From: Oceanobacillus sp. Castelsardo
GTDB taxonomy: Bacteria; Bacillota; Bacilli; Bacillales; Amphibacillaceae
Reading direction: 5' to 3'
Length of the DNA stretch: 62,721 nucleotides
Assembly: GCF_001659985.1 (NCBI RefSeq)
Contig: NZ_LYCS01000016.1
Coordinates: 1 to 62,721 of the forward strand
Under the pieces are notes generated by a model. The model worked only from the letters and a program-made list of their open reading frames with translations, did no database searches and was not told the DNA's origin. Below are positions 9,304 through 17,523 of this stretch, piece after piece; the first letter of the stretch is position 1; each line of letters opens with the position of its first letter. Both the position numbers and the translations under genes were made by a program.

Positions 9304-9636
9304 TTATTTTTTGTTTTGTTGAGACTTTTGGTTTTGCTTTCTTACTTCTTGTGCATTTGTTTCAGAAGCAAATTCTGTACCATATTGTCCATAACCTTGC
9401 TCAGCTTGTTGATTTTGTTTTCTAACTTCCTGAGCATTTGTTTCAGAAGCAAACTCTGTACCATATTGTCCATAACCTTGCTCAGCCTGTTTGTTTTGCT
9501 TTCTTACTTCTTGTGCATTTGTTTCAGAAGCAAATTCTGTACCATATTGTCCATAACCTTGCTCAGCTTGTTGGTTTTGTTGTCTTACTTCTTGAACGTT
9601 TGTACCAGCAACTGTCTTTTTAGGATTTTTAGCCAT
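9304..9636 (-). CDS. sspE: Gamma-type small acid-soluble spore protein
   Basis: A 110-residue, Gln/Asn-rich protein with no hydrophobic core. Gamma-type SASP is stored in the spore core and degraded by germination protease to supply amino acids. It consists of three near-identical repeats of about 27 residues with the motif GYGQYGTEFASETNAQEVRK; FASE resembles the GPR cleavage motif. B. subtilis SspE usually has two such repeats, so this copy has one extra. GGAGGTGAT precedes ATG 9636. It is presumably made under sigma-G late in sporulation, though I could not fix a sigma-G promoter with confidence. Confidence 0.95.
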   Translation of the reverse strand: MAKNPKKTVAGTNVQEVRQQNQQAEQGYGQYGTEFASETNAQEVRKQNKQAEQGYGQYGTEFASETNAQEVRKQNQQAEQGYGQYGTEFASETNAQEVRKQNQKSQQNKK

Positions 9637-9818
9637 TGATATCACCTCCGCACTAATTAATTTGTCCAGGAATTCTTTTGTTATCCATTTAATTTTTTTA
9701 AATATTTATGGTGCGCATTCAACCTCTGATAACCATCATTGGAAAGAAGTCCCGCGGTAATTTAAACCGATTATACACACATTATTATTGATCGGAATCT
9801 TTATTAGGAGGAAAAAAC

Positions 9819-9995
9819 ATGGATACTTTTAGAGATTTTTCCGAGCTAACAATGATGAGTAAGAAAAAGTGGAAAGATGAAGAGTTAGACTACTACCAAC
9901 AAGCTCTATCCCAAGTTTTACCATATATTAATTCAGAAGGACTATCCAAATTACATGAGATAAATGAAGAATTGTATAGCAGAAATTTAAAATAA
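9819..9995 (+). CDS. Small uncharacterised protein
   Basis: A 58-residue soluble, charged protein beginning MDTFRDFSELTMMSKKKWKDE, with TTAGGAGG at ideal spacing before the ATG. The composition is helical and mixed-charge, with no signal peptide or membrane helix. It is divergent from sspE, in the region where B. subtilis carries small genes such as yfhS or ygaB, but I do not recognise the sequence. Both flanks carry a similar motif, GAAGTCCC followed by CGGTAA (about 9750 and 10100). The strong ribosome site argues it is real. Confidence 0.65.
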   Translation: MDTFRDFSELTMMSKKKWKDEELDYYQQALSQVLPYINSEGLSKLHEINEELYSRNLK

Positions 9996-10299
9996 TCAAG
10001 ACGGTGGTTTAACAATTTGTTCTAAAACTTTGGGTTTTATTAAATGTGCTTAGAGAGAAATTCTCTAAGCACCAACCCAACAATCTAACAAATACCATTG
10101 CTTGGATGAAGTCCCAAACCCGGTAACAAATAGATTTGATTAATTACAGGTATTCAGATTAAAGTGTTGAATTCCACATCAAAAGTGAAACTGTCAAATG
10201 CATATTGTCTAGAAAAGGGTGTTACGGAAAAAGCAAAGAAATTACTCATAAAAAGATAGAAGTTAAACCAAACGGTAGAGGGAAAAAGTGGTAGCTTGC
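9996..10299. other. Intergenic region with an unexplained hairpin and an ORF remnant
   Basis: It holds a perfect 11-bp hairpin, GTGCTTAGAGA with its complement, at 10047-10073, with no T-run on either strand. Further right, the plus frame ending at the TAG just before 10300 is open for about 45 codons and reads like coding sequence (KEITHKKIEVKPNGRGKKW) but has no start codon. It may be the tail of a decayed gene. Nothing else is visible. Confidence 0.4.
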
Positions 10300-11121
10300 T
10301 TACTTTTCTTCTACTTGTATCATAATTTTCGTTACATAATTGTCTTCCCCGCTTACACTTACCTCATCAATTACATACTCTTCAAAACTATCACCACAAA
10401 TACGATACCCTTCCTTACTCAAATATTTTTTCATTTTTCTATAGGTTTCTTGAATCGTCAAATAACTTCCTTTATGGTAGCCAACCACATATATTCCGGA
10501 TTTTTTGATAAAAGGTTGTACTAAACCAGGTTGATCCACACGCATATAAAAATGCGAATAATTCCAATAATCTTCCGCCTCGATTTGCTCTTGAAGAATC
10601 AAGCCACCAATAGGGTAGCCAATATCAAGTTCTTCTTTCTTTGTATATTTAATAAATGACATAACCGACTTCGTAAATTCATTATCGGAGCAGTTTAAAA
10701 TATTTTTACTTAATACATAGTATTCTGTTTCCATCATTTCAATTGTAAACCAATCAAAATTCAACCGTAATGCCTCTTCAATTTGCCTTTTTTTGTTTTG
10801 TATAATTTGCTGTGTACGCTGCATTTTCACAATTTTCTTTTCCATCATTTCTTCTTTTTCCGTTAGTAATTCGATGGTTTCCTCTGGGGTCTTGAAATGC
10901 AAAAAGTCTTTAATTTCTGCTAAAACCATACCAATTTCTTTTAGCATTTCAATCACGCTAAAAACCTCTGCTTGTTGAACAGAATAATAGCGATACCCAT
11001 TTTCGTTTTTATATTCTGGTTTTAAAAGACCGATATCATCATAATGAAAAAGGGTTTGCTTTTTCACACCACATAAATCTGCAAATTCTCCAGTCGTAAA
11101 TAGCTTTTTGGTAGACTCCAA
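10300..11121 (-). CDS. MerR-family regulator with effector-binding domain
   Basis: A 273-residue regulator. An N-terminal MerR winged helix (FTTGEFADLCGVKKQTLFHYDDIGLL, in segments, residues 8-35) is followed by a coiled coil (about 80-115) and a C-terminal GyrI-like/BmrR-type ligand domain. Such proteins bind drugs or dyes and activate efflux genes by untwisting a long-spacer promoter. The start is TTG 11121 with GAGGTG 6 nt upstream. It is divergent from a MATE gene whose promoter has exactly the 19-bp spacer expected for MerR control. The inducer is unknown. Confidence 0.88.
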   Translation of the reverse strand: MESTKKLFTTGEFADLCGVKKQTLFHYDDIGLLKPEYKNENGYRYYSVQQAEVFSVIEMLKEIGMVLAEIKDFLHFKTPEETIELLTEKEEMMEKKIVKMQRTQQIIQNKKRQIEEALRLNFDWFTIEMMETEYYVLSKNILNCSDNEFTKSVMSFIKYTKKEELDIGYPIGGLILQEQIEAEDYWNYSHFYMRVDQPGLVQPFIKKSGIYVVGYHKGSYLTIQETYRKMKKYLSKEGYRICGDSFEEYVIDEVSVSGEDNYVTKIMIQVEEK

Positions 11122-11139
11122 TTTTTCACCTCTTCACTC

Positions 11140-11170
11140 TTGACTATACGGTAACCGGATACTTTATTAT
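11140..11170 (+). promoter_or_regulatory. MerR-type promoter with 19-bp spacer and dyad operator
   Basis: TTGACT (11140-11145) and TATTAT (11165-11170) are separated by 19 bp rather than 17. The imperfect 19-bp palindrome CTATACGGTAACCGGATAC lies at 11144-11162, almost wholly inside the spacer. This is the hallmark of MerR-activated promoters and faces the MATE gene. Confidence 0.82.
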
Positions 11171-11243
11171 CATAGCATAGAAAGGTCGAAAAGCGCTGAA
11201 CGGAGCATAGACATCAAAGAATGTAAACTTGAGGTGGTATTTT

Positions 11244-12611
11244 ATGGAAAATAATCATTTAATGATGCAAACGATAGAGCCCCATAAACTATTTATGAAG
11301 TATTTAATCCCTTCCTTATTCGGAATGATGTTAATGGCAATCAATATTTTAATTGATGGTCTATTCGTCAGTCATGGGATTGGAGAAAAAGGGCTAGCGG
11401 GGGTTAACATTGCAGTGCCGATTTATTCGGTCATTTTATCCGTTTCTTTGTGGATTGGTATGGGGGGTGCCACGTTATATTCAATTGCACTTGGTCAAAG
11501 CAATCAACATCGTGCGAAAGAAATATTTACACATTCGATTATTCTTGCTGTTGCGACGACAGGATTGATTATAGTATTCTGTCTATTATTTGAGGAACCA
11601 CTTGCTTATTTATTCGGGGCAAACGATTCAATTATTTCATATGTTGATGGTTATCTTCACATTATCCTTTTATTTGGTCTTGTCTTTGTGCTTGAAAATA
11701 TTTTAAGTATTTTTATCCGAAACGACGGAAATCCTACGCTTGCGATGGCAGGATTAATTGTAACATCTGTCGTGAATATTATTTTAAATTATCTTTTCAT
11801 CTTTATTTTCCATTGGGGGGTGAAAGGGGCCGCTTATGCAACAGTAATTGGTACCTTCTTAGGAATTCTTGTTTTACTTACACACTATTCAAAGAGGAAA
11901 AAACAGTTAGGGTTCGTCCATACGAAACTTGATTTTTCTATACTTGGGAACATTTTCTCTATTGGTTTTCCGAGTTTTATCGTGGAAGGATCAACCGCGA
12001 TGATGATGGTTACATTTAATATAACATTTAGCCATTATGTCGGAGAAACTGGGGTCGTAGCCTACGCGGTCGTCAACTATATGCATACGGTGTTTCTTAT
12101 GCTTTTTATCGGAATTGGAGCAGCCCTTCAACCTATTACAAGTTACCATTACGGTGCGAAACTCTATCAACGTTTGAAACAATTTATCCGGATTGCGCTC
12201 ATCACGGGATTTGGTCTGGGAGTAGCTGTATTTATTATTGGGCTTGTTGGAAAAGGCGTTATTATTAATTTATTCGGGATTGAAATTCCGGAAATTATTG
12301 ATTATACGAAGATAGGGATTGTATCCTTTTTTGTGGGGTATCTGTTTTTAGGGATCAATATGGTCTTTGCGGAATACTATCAATCCATTAAAAAAACCCG
12401 CATTGCTACTTGGATTATCTTAAGTCGTAGCTTAATCTTATTCATCCCTTTACTTTGGATTTTACCAAAATTCTTCGGTCCCAATACGATTTGGCTTGTT
12501 TTTCCAGCCGCCGAGGGGTTAACGGTACTTACTATTTATCTAGCATTAAAATTCAAAAGGATAGAACTTATTCCAATAGAGATGACAGAGTTGTCCAAAA
12601 AGTTAGGATAA
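11244..12611 (+). CDS. MATE-family multidrug efflux transporter
   Basis: A 455-residue membrane protein with about 12 helices. The N-half begins FMKYLIPSLFGMMLMAINILIDG and the C-half carries the matching repeat, the MatE duplication. MATE proteins export cationic drugs in exchange for Na+ or H+, and this one is of the MepA/YpnP-like bacterial type. ATG 11244 follows GAGGTGG at 7 nt. The divergent MerR regulator and 19-bp-spacer promoter make drug-inducible expression likely. Substrates cannot be inferred. Confidence 0.9.
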   Translation: MENNHLMMQTIEPHKLFMKYLIPSLFGMMLMAINILIDGLFVSHGIGEKGLAGVNIAVPIYSVILSVSLWIGMGGATLYSIALGQSNQHRAKEIFTHSIILAVATTGLIIVFCLLFEEPLAYLFGANDSIISYVDGYLHIILLFGLVFVLENILSIFIRNDGNPTLAMAGLIVTSVVNIILNYLFIFIFHWGVKGAAYATVIGTFLGILVLLTHYSKRKKQLGFVHTKLDFSILGNIFSIGFPSFIVEGSTAMMMVTFNITFSHYVGETGVVAYAVVNYMHTVFLMLFIGIGAALQPITSYHYGAKLYQRLKQFIRIALITGFGLGVAVFIIGLVGKGVIINLFGIEIPEIIDYTKIGIVSFFVGYLFLGINMVFAEYYQSIKKTRIATWIILSRSLILFIPLLWILPKFFGPNTIWLVFPAAEGLTVLTIYLALKFKRIELIPIEMTELSKKLG

Positions 12612-12761
12612 GTGATAAATAATAAGGTTAGTGGAAATATGTTGAATTATATTTGTTTAGCAGTTTACCCTTCAGGTTCCGGACATTATTAAAATTGAAC
12701 TTTTATTATGGATATCCGGAATCCTTATAAAAGTGACTTTCCCATACTGATTCAAGCAATC

Positions 12762-12786
12762 AAGAGGGTATTTTTTTAACCCTCTT
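12762..12786. terminator. Terminator between MATE gene and mutY
   Basis: The hairpin AAGAGGGT / ACCCTCTT at 12762-12786 has a T-rich loop and flanks and lies between two convergent genes. An additional TTCCGGA / TCCGGAA pair brackets 12676-12722. Confidence 0.65.
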
Positions 12787-12824
12787 TCTTACTATTTTCC
12801 GATTACCCTGAATTATTAAATCCA

Positions 12825-13892
12825 CTATAAGAATTTCATCATTTTCTGGTGAGACACGGGAAATGGGAATTCTTCAATTTCTTCTTTTGAAACGAATCTT
12901 AATCGAAAATCTTCCACTTTCTCATTATTAGTTACCGCATCATATATATCTAAATCCCATTTAATATGTGAAAAAACATGAGTTAGATTATCTATTTTAC
13001 CCTTCACCTGAACACTAATTCCATATTCCTTTTGCACCCATTCAGCAACACCCTCTAGTCCCACATCTTTCAACGAAATCATTGGAAATTGCCATAGATT
13101 TGCTAATAACCCTTCATCTGGTCGCTTCTCAATCAAATATTCATCCTTATTATTTTTAATTAATAACACCATGTAGGAATGTGTTTTTTGCTTTTTAGCC
13201 TTCTTCTTTATTGGCAATTCCTCCTGTACCCCCTCCGCGAAGGCCCGACAGTACTCTTGAACTGGACAAAATAAACAAGCCGGTGATTTAGGAGTACAAA
13301 TGGTTGCCCCTAAATCCATGATTGCCTGATTAAAGGAAGATGGATCTTCTTTTGAAATAACTTCCCGAACTAACTCCTCAAACTTGTTTCTCGTTTTTAC
13401 TTGAGCAATATCGTCTTCTATTTTAAATACGCGAGAAAAAACACGCATGACATTACCGTCCACTGCCGGTTCTGGCTGGTCGAATGCGATGGACAGTATT
13501 GCCCCTTTTGTATATGGACCAATCCCTTTTAATGAACCTAATTCTTTAGGGGTATCGGGAACTTTTCCATCGTATGTTTCTACAACTTCCTTCACCGCCG
13601 ACTGTAAATTCCTTGCACGCGAATAATAACCTAGCCCTTCCCATGTTTTTAGAACTTCTTGTTCATCCGCTTTCGCCAAATCATACACTGTTGGATATTT
13701 CTCCATAAACTGATGAAAATATGGAATAACTGTATCTACTTTAGTTTGTTGAAGCATAATTTCTGAAACCCATACTTTATAAGGGTCTTGATCTTGGCGC
13801 CAAGGCAAATCCCGTTTATTTTCGTAATACCAGTCAAGTAAATCATACTGGAATCCAAAACTGTTAAAGTTTTTTAAAATTTGTGTTATCAT
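12825..13892 (-). CDS. mutY: A/G-specific adenine DNA glycosylase MutY
   Basis: A 355-residue base-excision enzyme that removes adenine mispaired with 8-oxoguanine. The helix-hairpin-helix is at LKGIGPYTKGA (about 121-131). Catalytic residues correspond to E44 (SEIMLQQT) and D145 (VDGNVMR). The 4Fe-4S ligands CTPKSPACLFCPVQEYC keep the C-x6-C-x2-C-x5-C spacing, and a C-terminal NUDIX-like 8-oxoG recognition domain follows. ATG 13892 has GGAAG upstream; the frame extends 8 codons further. It is divergent from yfhP, as in B. subtilis. Confidence 0.96.
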   Translation of the reverse strand: MITQILKNFNSFGFQYDLLDWYYENKRDLPWRQDQDPYKVWVSEIMLQQTKVDTVIPYFHQFMEKYPTVYDLAKADEQEVLKTWEGLGYYSRARNLQSAVKEVVETYDGKVPDTPKELGSLKGIGPYTKGAILSIAFDQPEPAVDGNVMRVFSRVFKIEDDIAQVKTRNKFEELVREVISKEDPSSFNQAIMDLGATICTPKSPACLFCPVQEYCRAFAEGVQEELPIKKKAKKQKTHSYMVLLIKNNKDEYLIEKRPDEGLLANLWQFPMISLKDVGLEGVAEWVQKEYGISVQVKGKIDNLTHVFSHIKWDLDIYDAVTNNEKVEDFRLRFVSKEEIEEFPFPVSHQKMMKFL

Positions 13893-13997
13893 ATTGACAC
13901 TTCCTTTATGGTACAATAAAAAATATAATAATAATTTTCAATGAGGTAAAAATACATATAGTGAATGAGCTTTTTCACGAGAGGAGGGTTTTGGAAC

Positions 13998-14984
13998 ATG
14001 GATACTGCAACACATATAGTAATGGGAATTTCATTAGGTGGTTTAGCAACAATCGATCCAGTAGTTCATAATGATCCAACCCTATTTTATGCTGTTTTAA
14101 CTGGCACAATCATTGGTTCGCATGCCCCTGATTTTGATACCGTATTTAAATTAAAGAACAATGCGACGTATATTCGTCATCATCGCGGAGCATCTCACTC
14201 TCTCCTCGCTATCATACTTTGGGGATTCATCGTGTCAGGATTAATTTATATGTTTGTTCCGGAGGTTAGCTATCTTCATCTCTGGTTTTGGACAGCTCTA
14301 GCTGTTATTATTCACGTATTCGTTGATTTGTTTAATGCATACGGAACCCAGGCATTCCGGCCTTTCTCGAACAAATGGATTGCACTTGGATTTATTAATA
14401 CATTCGATCCTTACCTTTTCTTAATTCACTTAGGCGGAATTGGTGCATGGATGTTAGGTGCACACCCTGGATATACATGGGTATCCATTTATACCGTAAT
14501 TGTTTTATATTACATCAAACGCTACATGGATAAAAGGGAAATTGTTAAAGAAATTAAAAATTATATACCAGATACAATCGAGATTGCCACATCTCCCACA
14601 TTAAAGCAAAATTTCTGGCGTGTCGCTATTACAACGGAAGATAAGTTTTATGTGGCTACTGTTGAAAATGGGCATATCGAAATTGTAGATGAATTCAATA
14701 AAATTCCGTTACCTAATTCACCAATTATTGAAAAAGCATTTGAAGATAAAAATGTCGCGTCATTTTTAAATTTCTCACCTGTTTACCGTTGGGAAATTAA
14801 TGAATTCGATCATTATACAGAGGTTCGCTTTATTGATTTGCGTTATCGTTCGAAAGAATATTATCCATTTGTTGCAATCGTGCAAATTGATCGTAACATG
14901 GAAATCATGAGTTCCTATACAGGTTGGATATTTTCAGAACATAAATTACGCAATAAACTTGTTATTGAAGATAACCTTATCTAA
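13998..14984 (+). CDS. yfhP: YfhP family membrane-bound metal-dependent hydrolase-like protein
   Basis: A 328-residue member of the YdjM/DUF457 family. The N-terminal ~190 residues contain about five hydrophobic segments and the histidine/aspartate motifs GSHAPDFD and RHHRGASHS, typical of putative membrane metal-dependent hydrolases. The C-terminal ~130 residues are soluble. ATG 13998 follows AGGAGG. In B. subtilis, yfhP lies beside mutY (yfhQ), the same arrangement as here. The substrate is unknown. Confidence 0.87.
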   Translation: MDTATHIVMGISLGGLATIDPVVHNDPTLFYAVLTGTIIGSHAPDFDTVFKLKNNATYIRHHRGASHSLLAIILWGFIVSGLIYMFVPEVSYLHLWFWTALAVIIHVFVDLFNAYGTQAFRPFSNKWIALGFINTFDPYLFLIHLGGIGAWMLGAHPGYTWVSIYTVIVLYYIKRYMDKREIVKEIKNYIPDTIEIATSPTLKQNFWRVAITTEDKFYVATVENGHIEIVDEFNKIPLPNSPIIEKAFEDKNVASFLNFSPVYRWEINEFDHYTEVRFIDLRYRSKEYYPFVAIVQIDRNMEIMSSYTGWIFSEHKLRNKLVIEDNLI

Positions 14985-14986
14985 TG

Positions 14987-15023
14987 AAAAAGACCAATTT
15001 CAGAGACTGGAATTGGTCTTTTT
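14987..15023. terminator. Bidirectional terminator between yfhP and yfhH
   Basis: A 13-bp stem (AAAAAGACCAATT with its complement) at 14987-14999 and 15011-15023, with T-runs on both strands. Confidence 0.9.
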
Positions 15024-15026
15024 ACA

Positions 15027-15362
15027 TTAATCTATCACTTTTTTTCCAAGTAATGAAATTGGAATTGCTTCTTCTTTTTCATAAACTTCTCTTAGCAAGT
15101 TTACTCGATGGCCCCACGCAAAAACTCCATTAACATAATTGATTTTAAATGTAAATCCTGAATCCATTTTCAACTCATATTCTTCATTTGAATTAAAGTC
15201 ATCGGGATTCATCGTATAGGCAAGCGCAACTTGCATTTTTCTTTCATTTATTTGTACTTCCGATATATTTCCTAACTGCTCTGCCTTTTGAGCCTTTTCC
15301 TTCAATTTTCCTATTTCTTTATATAATTCTTCAACCGAGTAATCACTGTATCTATAATTCAT
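15027..15362 (-). CDS. yfhH: YfhH family protein (DUF1811)
   Basis: A 111-residue protein matching YfhH: an N-terminal helical hairpin (YSVEELYKEIGKLKEKAQKAEQ, in part, residues 8-30) and a C-terminal small beta barrel with FTFKINYVNGVFAWGHR-like sequence. Structural-genomics models of the family resemble a transcription-factor-like barrel, but the role is unknown. GGGGGGAAG precedes ATG 15362. It is followed on the minus strand by the terminator shared with yfhP and lies downstream of recX, as in B. subtilis (recX-yfhH). Confidence 0.88.
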   Translation of the reverse strand: MNYRYSDYSVEELYKEIGKLKEKAQKAEQLGNISEVQINERKMQVALAYTMNPDDFNSNEEYELKMDSGFTFKINYVNGVFAWGHRVNLLREVYEKEEAIPISLLGKKVID

Positions 15363-15424
15363 TGTTCTTCCCCCCTACACCTAATTTTACACTTGTTTAA
15401 GAAAATTGAAAGTGAAACTTGAGT

Positions 15425-15545
15425 GCTCATCCACAGGTTTTCCCATCACGCTCGGGCACTCATCAACCGCATGAGTGACCATCCAACGAAAATCTCATCG
15501 CGCTCGGGCACTCATCTACCGCATGAGTGACCATTAACTGGAAAT
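15425..15545. repeat. Short array of palindromic GGGCACTCATC repeats
   Basis: Two clear copies of GCTCGGGCACTCATC-N-ACCGCATGAGTGACC about 63 bp apart, plus degenerate flanking pieces. Each contains the inverted pair CACTCAT / ATGAGTG. The same core, with a different arm spacing, builds the 53-bp tandem array at 23600-24066. It fills the yfhH-recX gap. Confidence 0.7.
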
Positions 15546-15623
15546 TCCTTCTCGCATCGTAACTCATTCACCGCATCACTGCCCGATCGTAGGAAATTCC
15601 ATCGCTTACATCCACTCCATTAT

Positions 15624-16445
15624 TTAGTAGGAGTTTTCTTCTAAACATTCATCCAAAAAACGGTTAATATACTCCACCTGAAATCCTTTACGATACAAGG
15701 CTTCTTTTATCTTTTGCTGCAGCATGAATCCCTCATACTTTTTACTATACTTTCGTACAAGCTTATCCCCTTGATATACAATAGCATTCCATTCAGTTTC
15801 CGTGTCTTTTTCTACATCCATTTGGGATATGGCGTCCGAAATGACAGCCTGGCTAAACCCTTTTTGGAGTAAATTTACCTGTAGTTTTTGAATTTGTTGT
15901 TTACGGGATTCCCGTTTCCCAACACTTATTTTTTTCTCCAACAATTTTGATACTTTATCAAATTGCACTTCATAAGGATATAAATAAATAGCCTCATCCG
16001 CAATTGCACTAGTAACTCCTTTTTCTACTAATTCCCTTTTAATAAGTAAGGGGCCCTTACTTGAAGTGTTCATCCGTGTCCGGACAAACATCTCTGAAAA
16101 GAGTTTATCATCAAGTAATTTTTCTTTTATTAACCGATTCAGAATTACCGATATATGCTCAGGAACAACTTCTTTCTTTACCAAATATTCCCGCATTTCC
16201 TTTTTCGTTCGCATACGATAGCTTAAAAAATGAATGGCCAACGTGTAGGATTTTTGTATGGAGTCTTTTTCCAACAACATCTCAATCACGGAATCCTCCA
16301 ATTCCAACCCTTTACGAAGATTAAATTCAACTAAAACGGCCTCATCTACACTGAACGCATATTCTTCCTTATCCCCATTCGTTAGAAAAATATTATATCT
16401 GTCCTTTGTCCGTTTCTGCGTTGTAATCTTGGCTATTTTTTTCAT
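15624..16445 (-). CDS. recX: Regulatory protein RecX
   Basis: A 273-residue RecX, the modulator that binds RecA filaments. The three tandem three-helix RecX repeats are visible from about residue 70 (ALAIHFLSYRMRTKKEMREYL) to the C-terminus. The length is that of the Bacillus protein (about 260-270), which has an extended N-terminus compared with proteobacterial RecX. AGGAGG precedes the ATG. The gene is not next to recA, as is usual in Bacillus, where it lies beside yfhH. Confidence 0.93.
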   Translation of the reverse strand: MKKIAKITTQKRTKDRYNIFLTNGDKEEYAFSVDEAVLVEFNLRKGLELEDSVIEMLLEKDSIQKSYTLAIHFLSYRMRTKKEMREYLVKKEVVPEHISVILNRLIKEKLLDDKLFSEMFVRTRMNTSSKGPLLIKRELVEKGVTSAIADEAIYLYPYEVQFDKVSKLLEKKISVGKRESRKQQIQKLQVNLLQKGFSQAVISDAISQMDVEKDTETEWNAIVYQGDKLVRKYSKKYEGFMLQQKIKEALYRKGFQVEYINRFLDECLEENSY

Positions 16446-16616
16446 GACACACTATCCTCCTATTCTTCATATATTAACATGAAACCAGATGAAATAGCAT
16501 AAAACATGCGATTAAAAACGACTTTTCTACGGTAAAAATTTCTATATAAAATTAATAAAAAAACCATTTCTTTTTTTAGAAAACCATTGTAAAATGAAAC
16601 TACCAAATTACGAAAG
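16446..16616. other. AT-rich start of the recX-GNAT intergenic region
   Basis: This stretch must hold the divergent promoters of recX and the GNAT gene. A TAAAAT near 16590 could be a plus-strand -10 for the leader that follows, but no good -35 stands at 17 bp, so I do not assign it. Confidence 0.3.
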
Positions 16617-16841
16617 GGTTGAGATTTAATCCAACCGTTTTTCGGGAATTAAATACTAATTAGAATTAAATAGGGAAGGCAAATGGTGCGCCACCAGTTT
16701 TTACTGGTTCTAGTGGGTTCGATTCCCACCCCGAATTTTTGTTGAAATCTAAAATAAAAATTCGAGGGTGGGTCACTCACACAATCCTTATGCCTTTTTG
16801 CGTTAGGACAGTACCCACCTGGAATGAGGAGGGTATTTTTT
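16617..16841 (+). ncRNA. Structured 5' leader with tRNA-like T-arm; candidate translational switch
   Basis: At 16713-16729 there is a perfect T-arm: stem GTGGG/CCCAC and 7-nt loop TTCGATT, fitting the T-loop consensus. Directly after it CCCGAA (16730-16735) can pair with TTCGGG (16641-16646), like a tRNA acceptor. An ACCAGT/ACTGGT hairpin with TTTT loop (16693-16708) sits where a long variable arm would be. Downstream, 16756-16772 can pair with 16725-16740, 16767-16773 with 16813-16819, and 16813-16819 with the Shine-Dalgarno at 16828-16834. These helices exclude one another. No recognisable D-arm or anticodon arm exists, so it is not an ordinary tRNA. No riboswitch family I know matches. Confidence 0.55.
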
Positions 16842-17399
16842 ATGTTAAAAACTCGTGAACTGCACGAAGTCCCAGTTTTATATGAATTGATGTCGCATCC
16901 GGAAGTTTTCCCATATGTAAGACATAAAGCTTATTCCGTAGATGAATTCTACTTCATGACTAAGAAAACAATGGAAGACGAAGAAAATGGAAAGTTAATT
17001 TCTCGAACCATTCTTGACGAATATCAGCAACCTATTGGAACGATTAATCTTTTTGATATTGAAGATAATTTCGGTTTCTTAGCAACATGGATTGGGAAGC
17101 CTTATTTTGGAAAAGGTTATAATAAGCCTGCAAAAGAGAACTTCTTTAATGAACTATTTTTCTCTAATCAAATTAAGGGAATCTTCATGAAGGTGAGAAG
17201 AACAAATACCCGTTCCTTAAAAGCTGCATTGAAGCTACCTTATGTCGCACTTGCCAATGCAACCTATCCAGAAATGTATCAAAAAGTTAATAATAATGAA
17301 GACATCTATGATTTATTCGTCATTACAAAAGAACATTATATTTCCTATAAACAATTTGCTACTGTTGAATCAACCTCTACTGGAGAAGAAGTTTCTTAG
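16842..17399 (+). CDS. GNAT-family N-acetyltransferase-like protein
   Basis: A 185-residue RimJ/RimL-like acetyltransferase-fold protein. The acetyl-CoA motif is seen as WIGKPYFGKGYN near residue 90, and the N-terminal HPEVFPYVRH segment and central beta strands fit the family. The substrate is unknown. ATG 16842 follows GAGGAGGG at about 8 nt. That Shine-Dalgarno is a predicted pairing partner of the upstream leader, so translation may be controlled by RNA structure. It lies where B. subtilis has other yfh genes, so it is not part of the conserved block. Confidence 0.78.
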   Translation: MLKTRELHEVPVLYELMSHPEVFPYVRHKAYSVDEFYFMTKKTMEDEENGKLISRTILDEYQQPIGTINLFDIEDNFGFLATWIGKPYFGKGYNKPAKENFFNELFFSNQIKGIFMKVRRTNTRSLKAALKLPYVALANATYPEMYQKVNNNEDIYDLFVITKEHYISYKQFATVESTSTGEEVS

Positions 17400-17523
17400 A
17401 AAAACTACTTCCCTTAGGGGTTTTCTTTTTCACTAAAAGCACTGACTTTTCCGACTATATTTGAACATGAATAATCTTATAACCAACGGGAAAACTATAT
17501 TAAAAAAGCGAGGGATGATGACC

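Noticed and set aside
9316..9639. Long plus-strand ORF rich in Leu/Ser/Phe
   Set aside because: It is the antisense shadow of the repetitive sspE gene.
16641..16735. Functional tRNA gene
   Set aside because: Only the T-arm and acceptor pairing are present; no D-arm, no anticodon stem, no CCA. Reported instead as tRNA-like leader.
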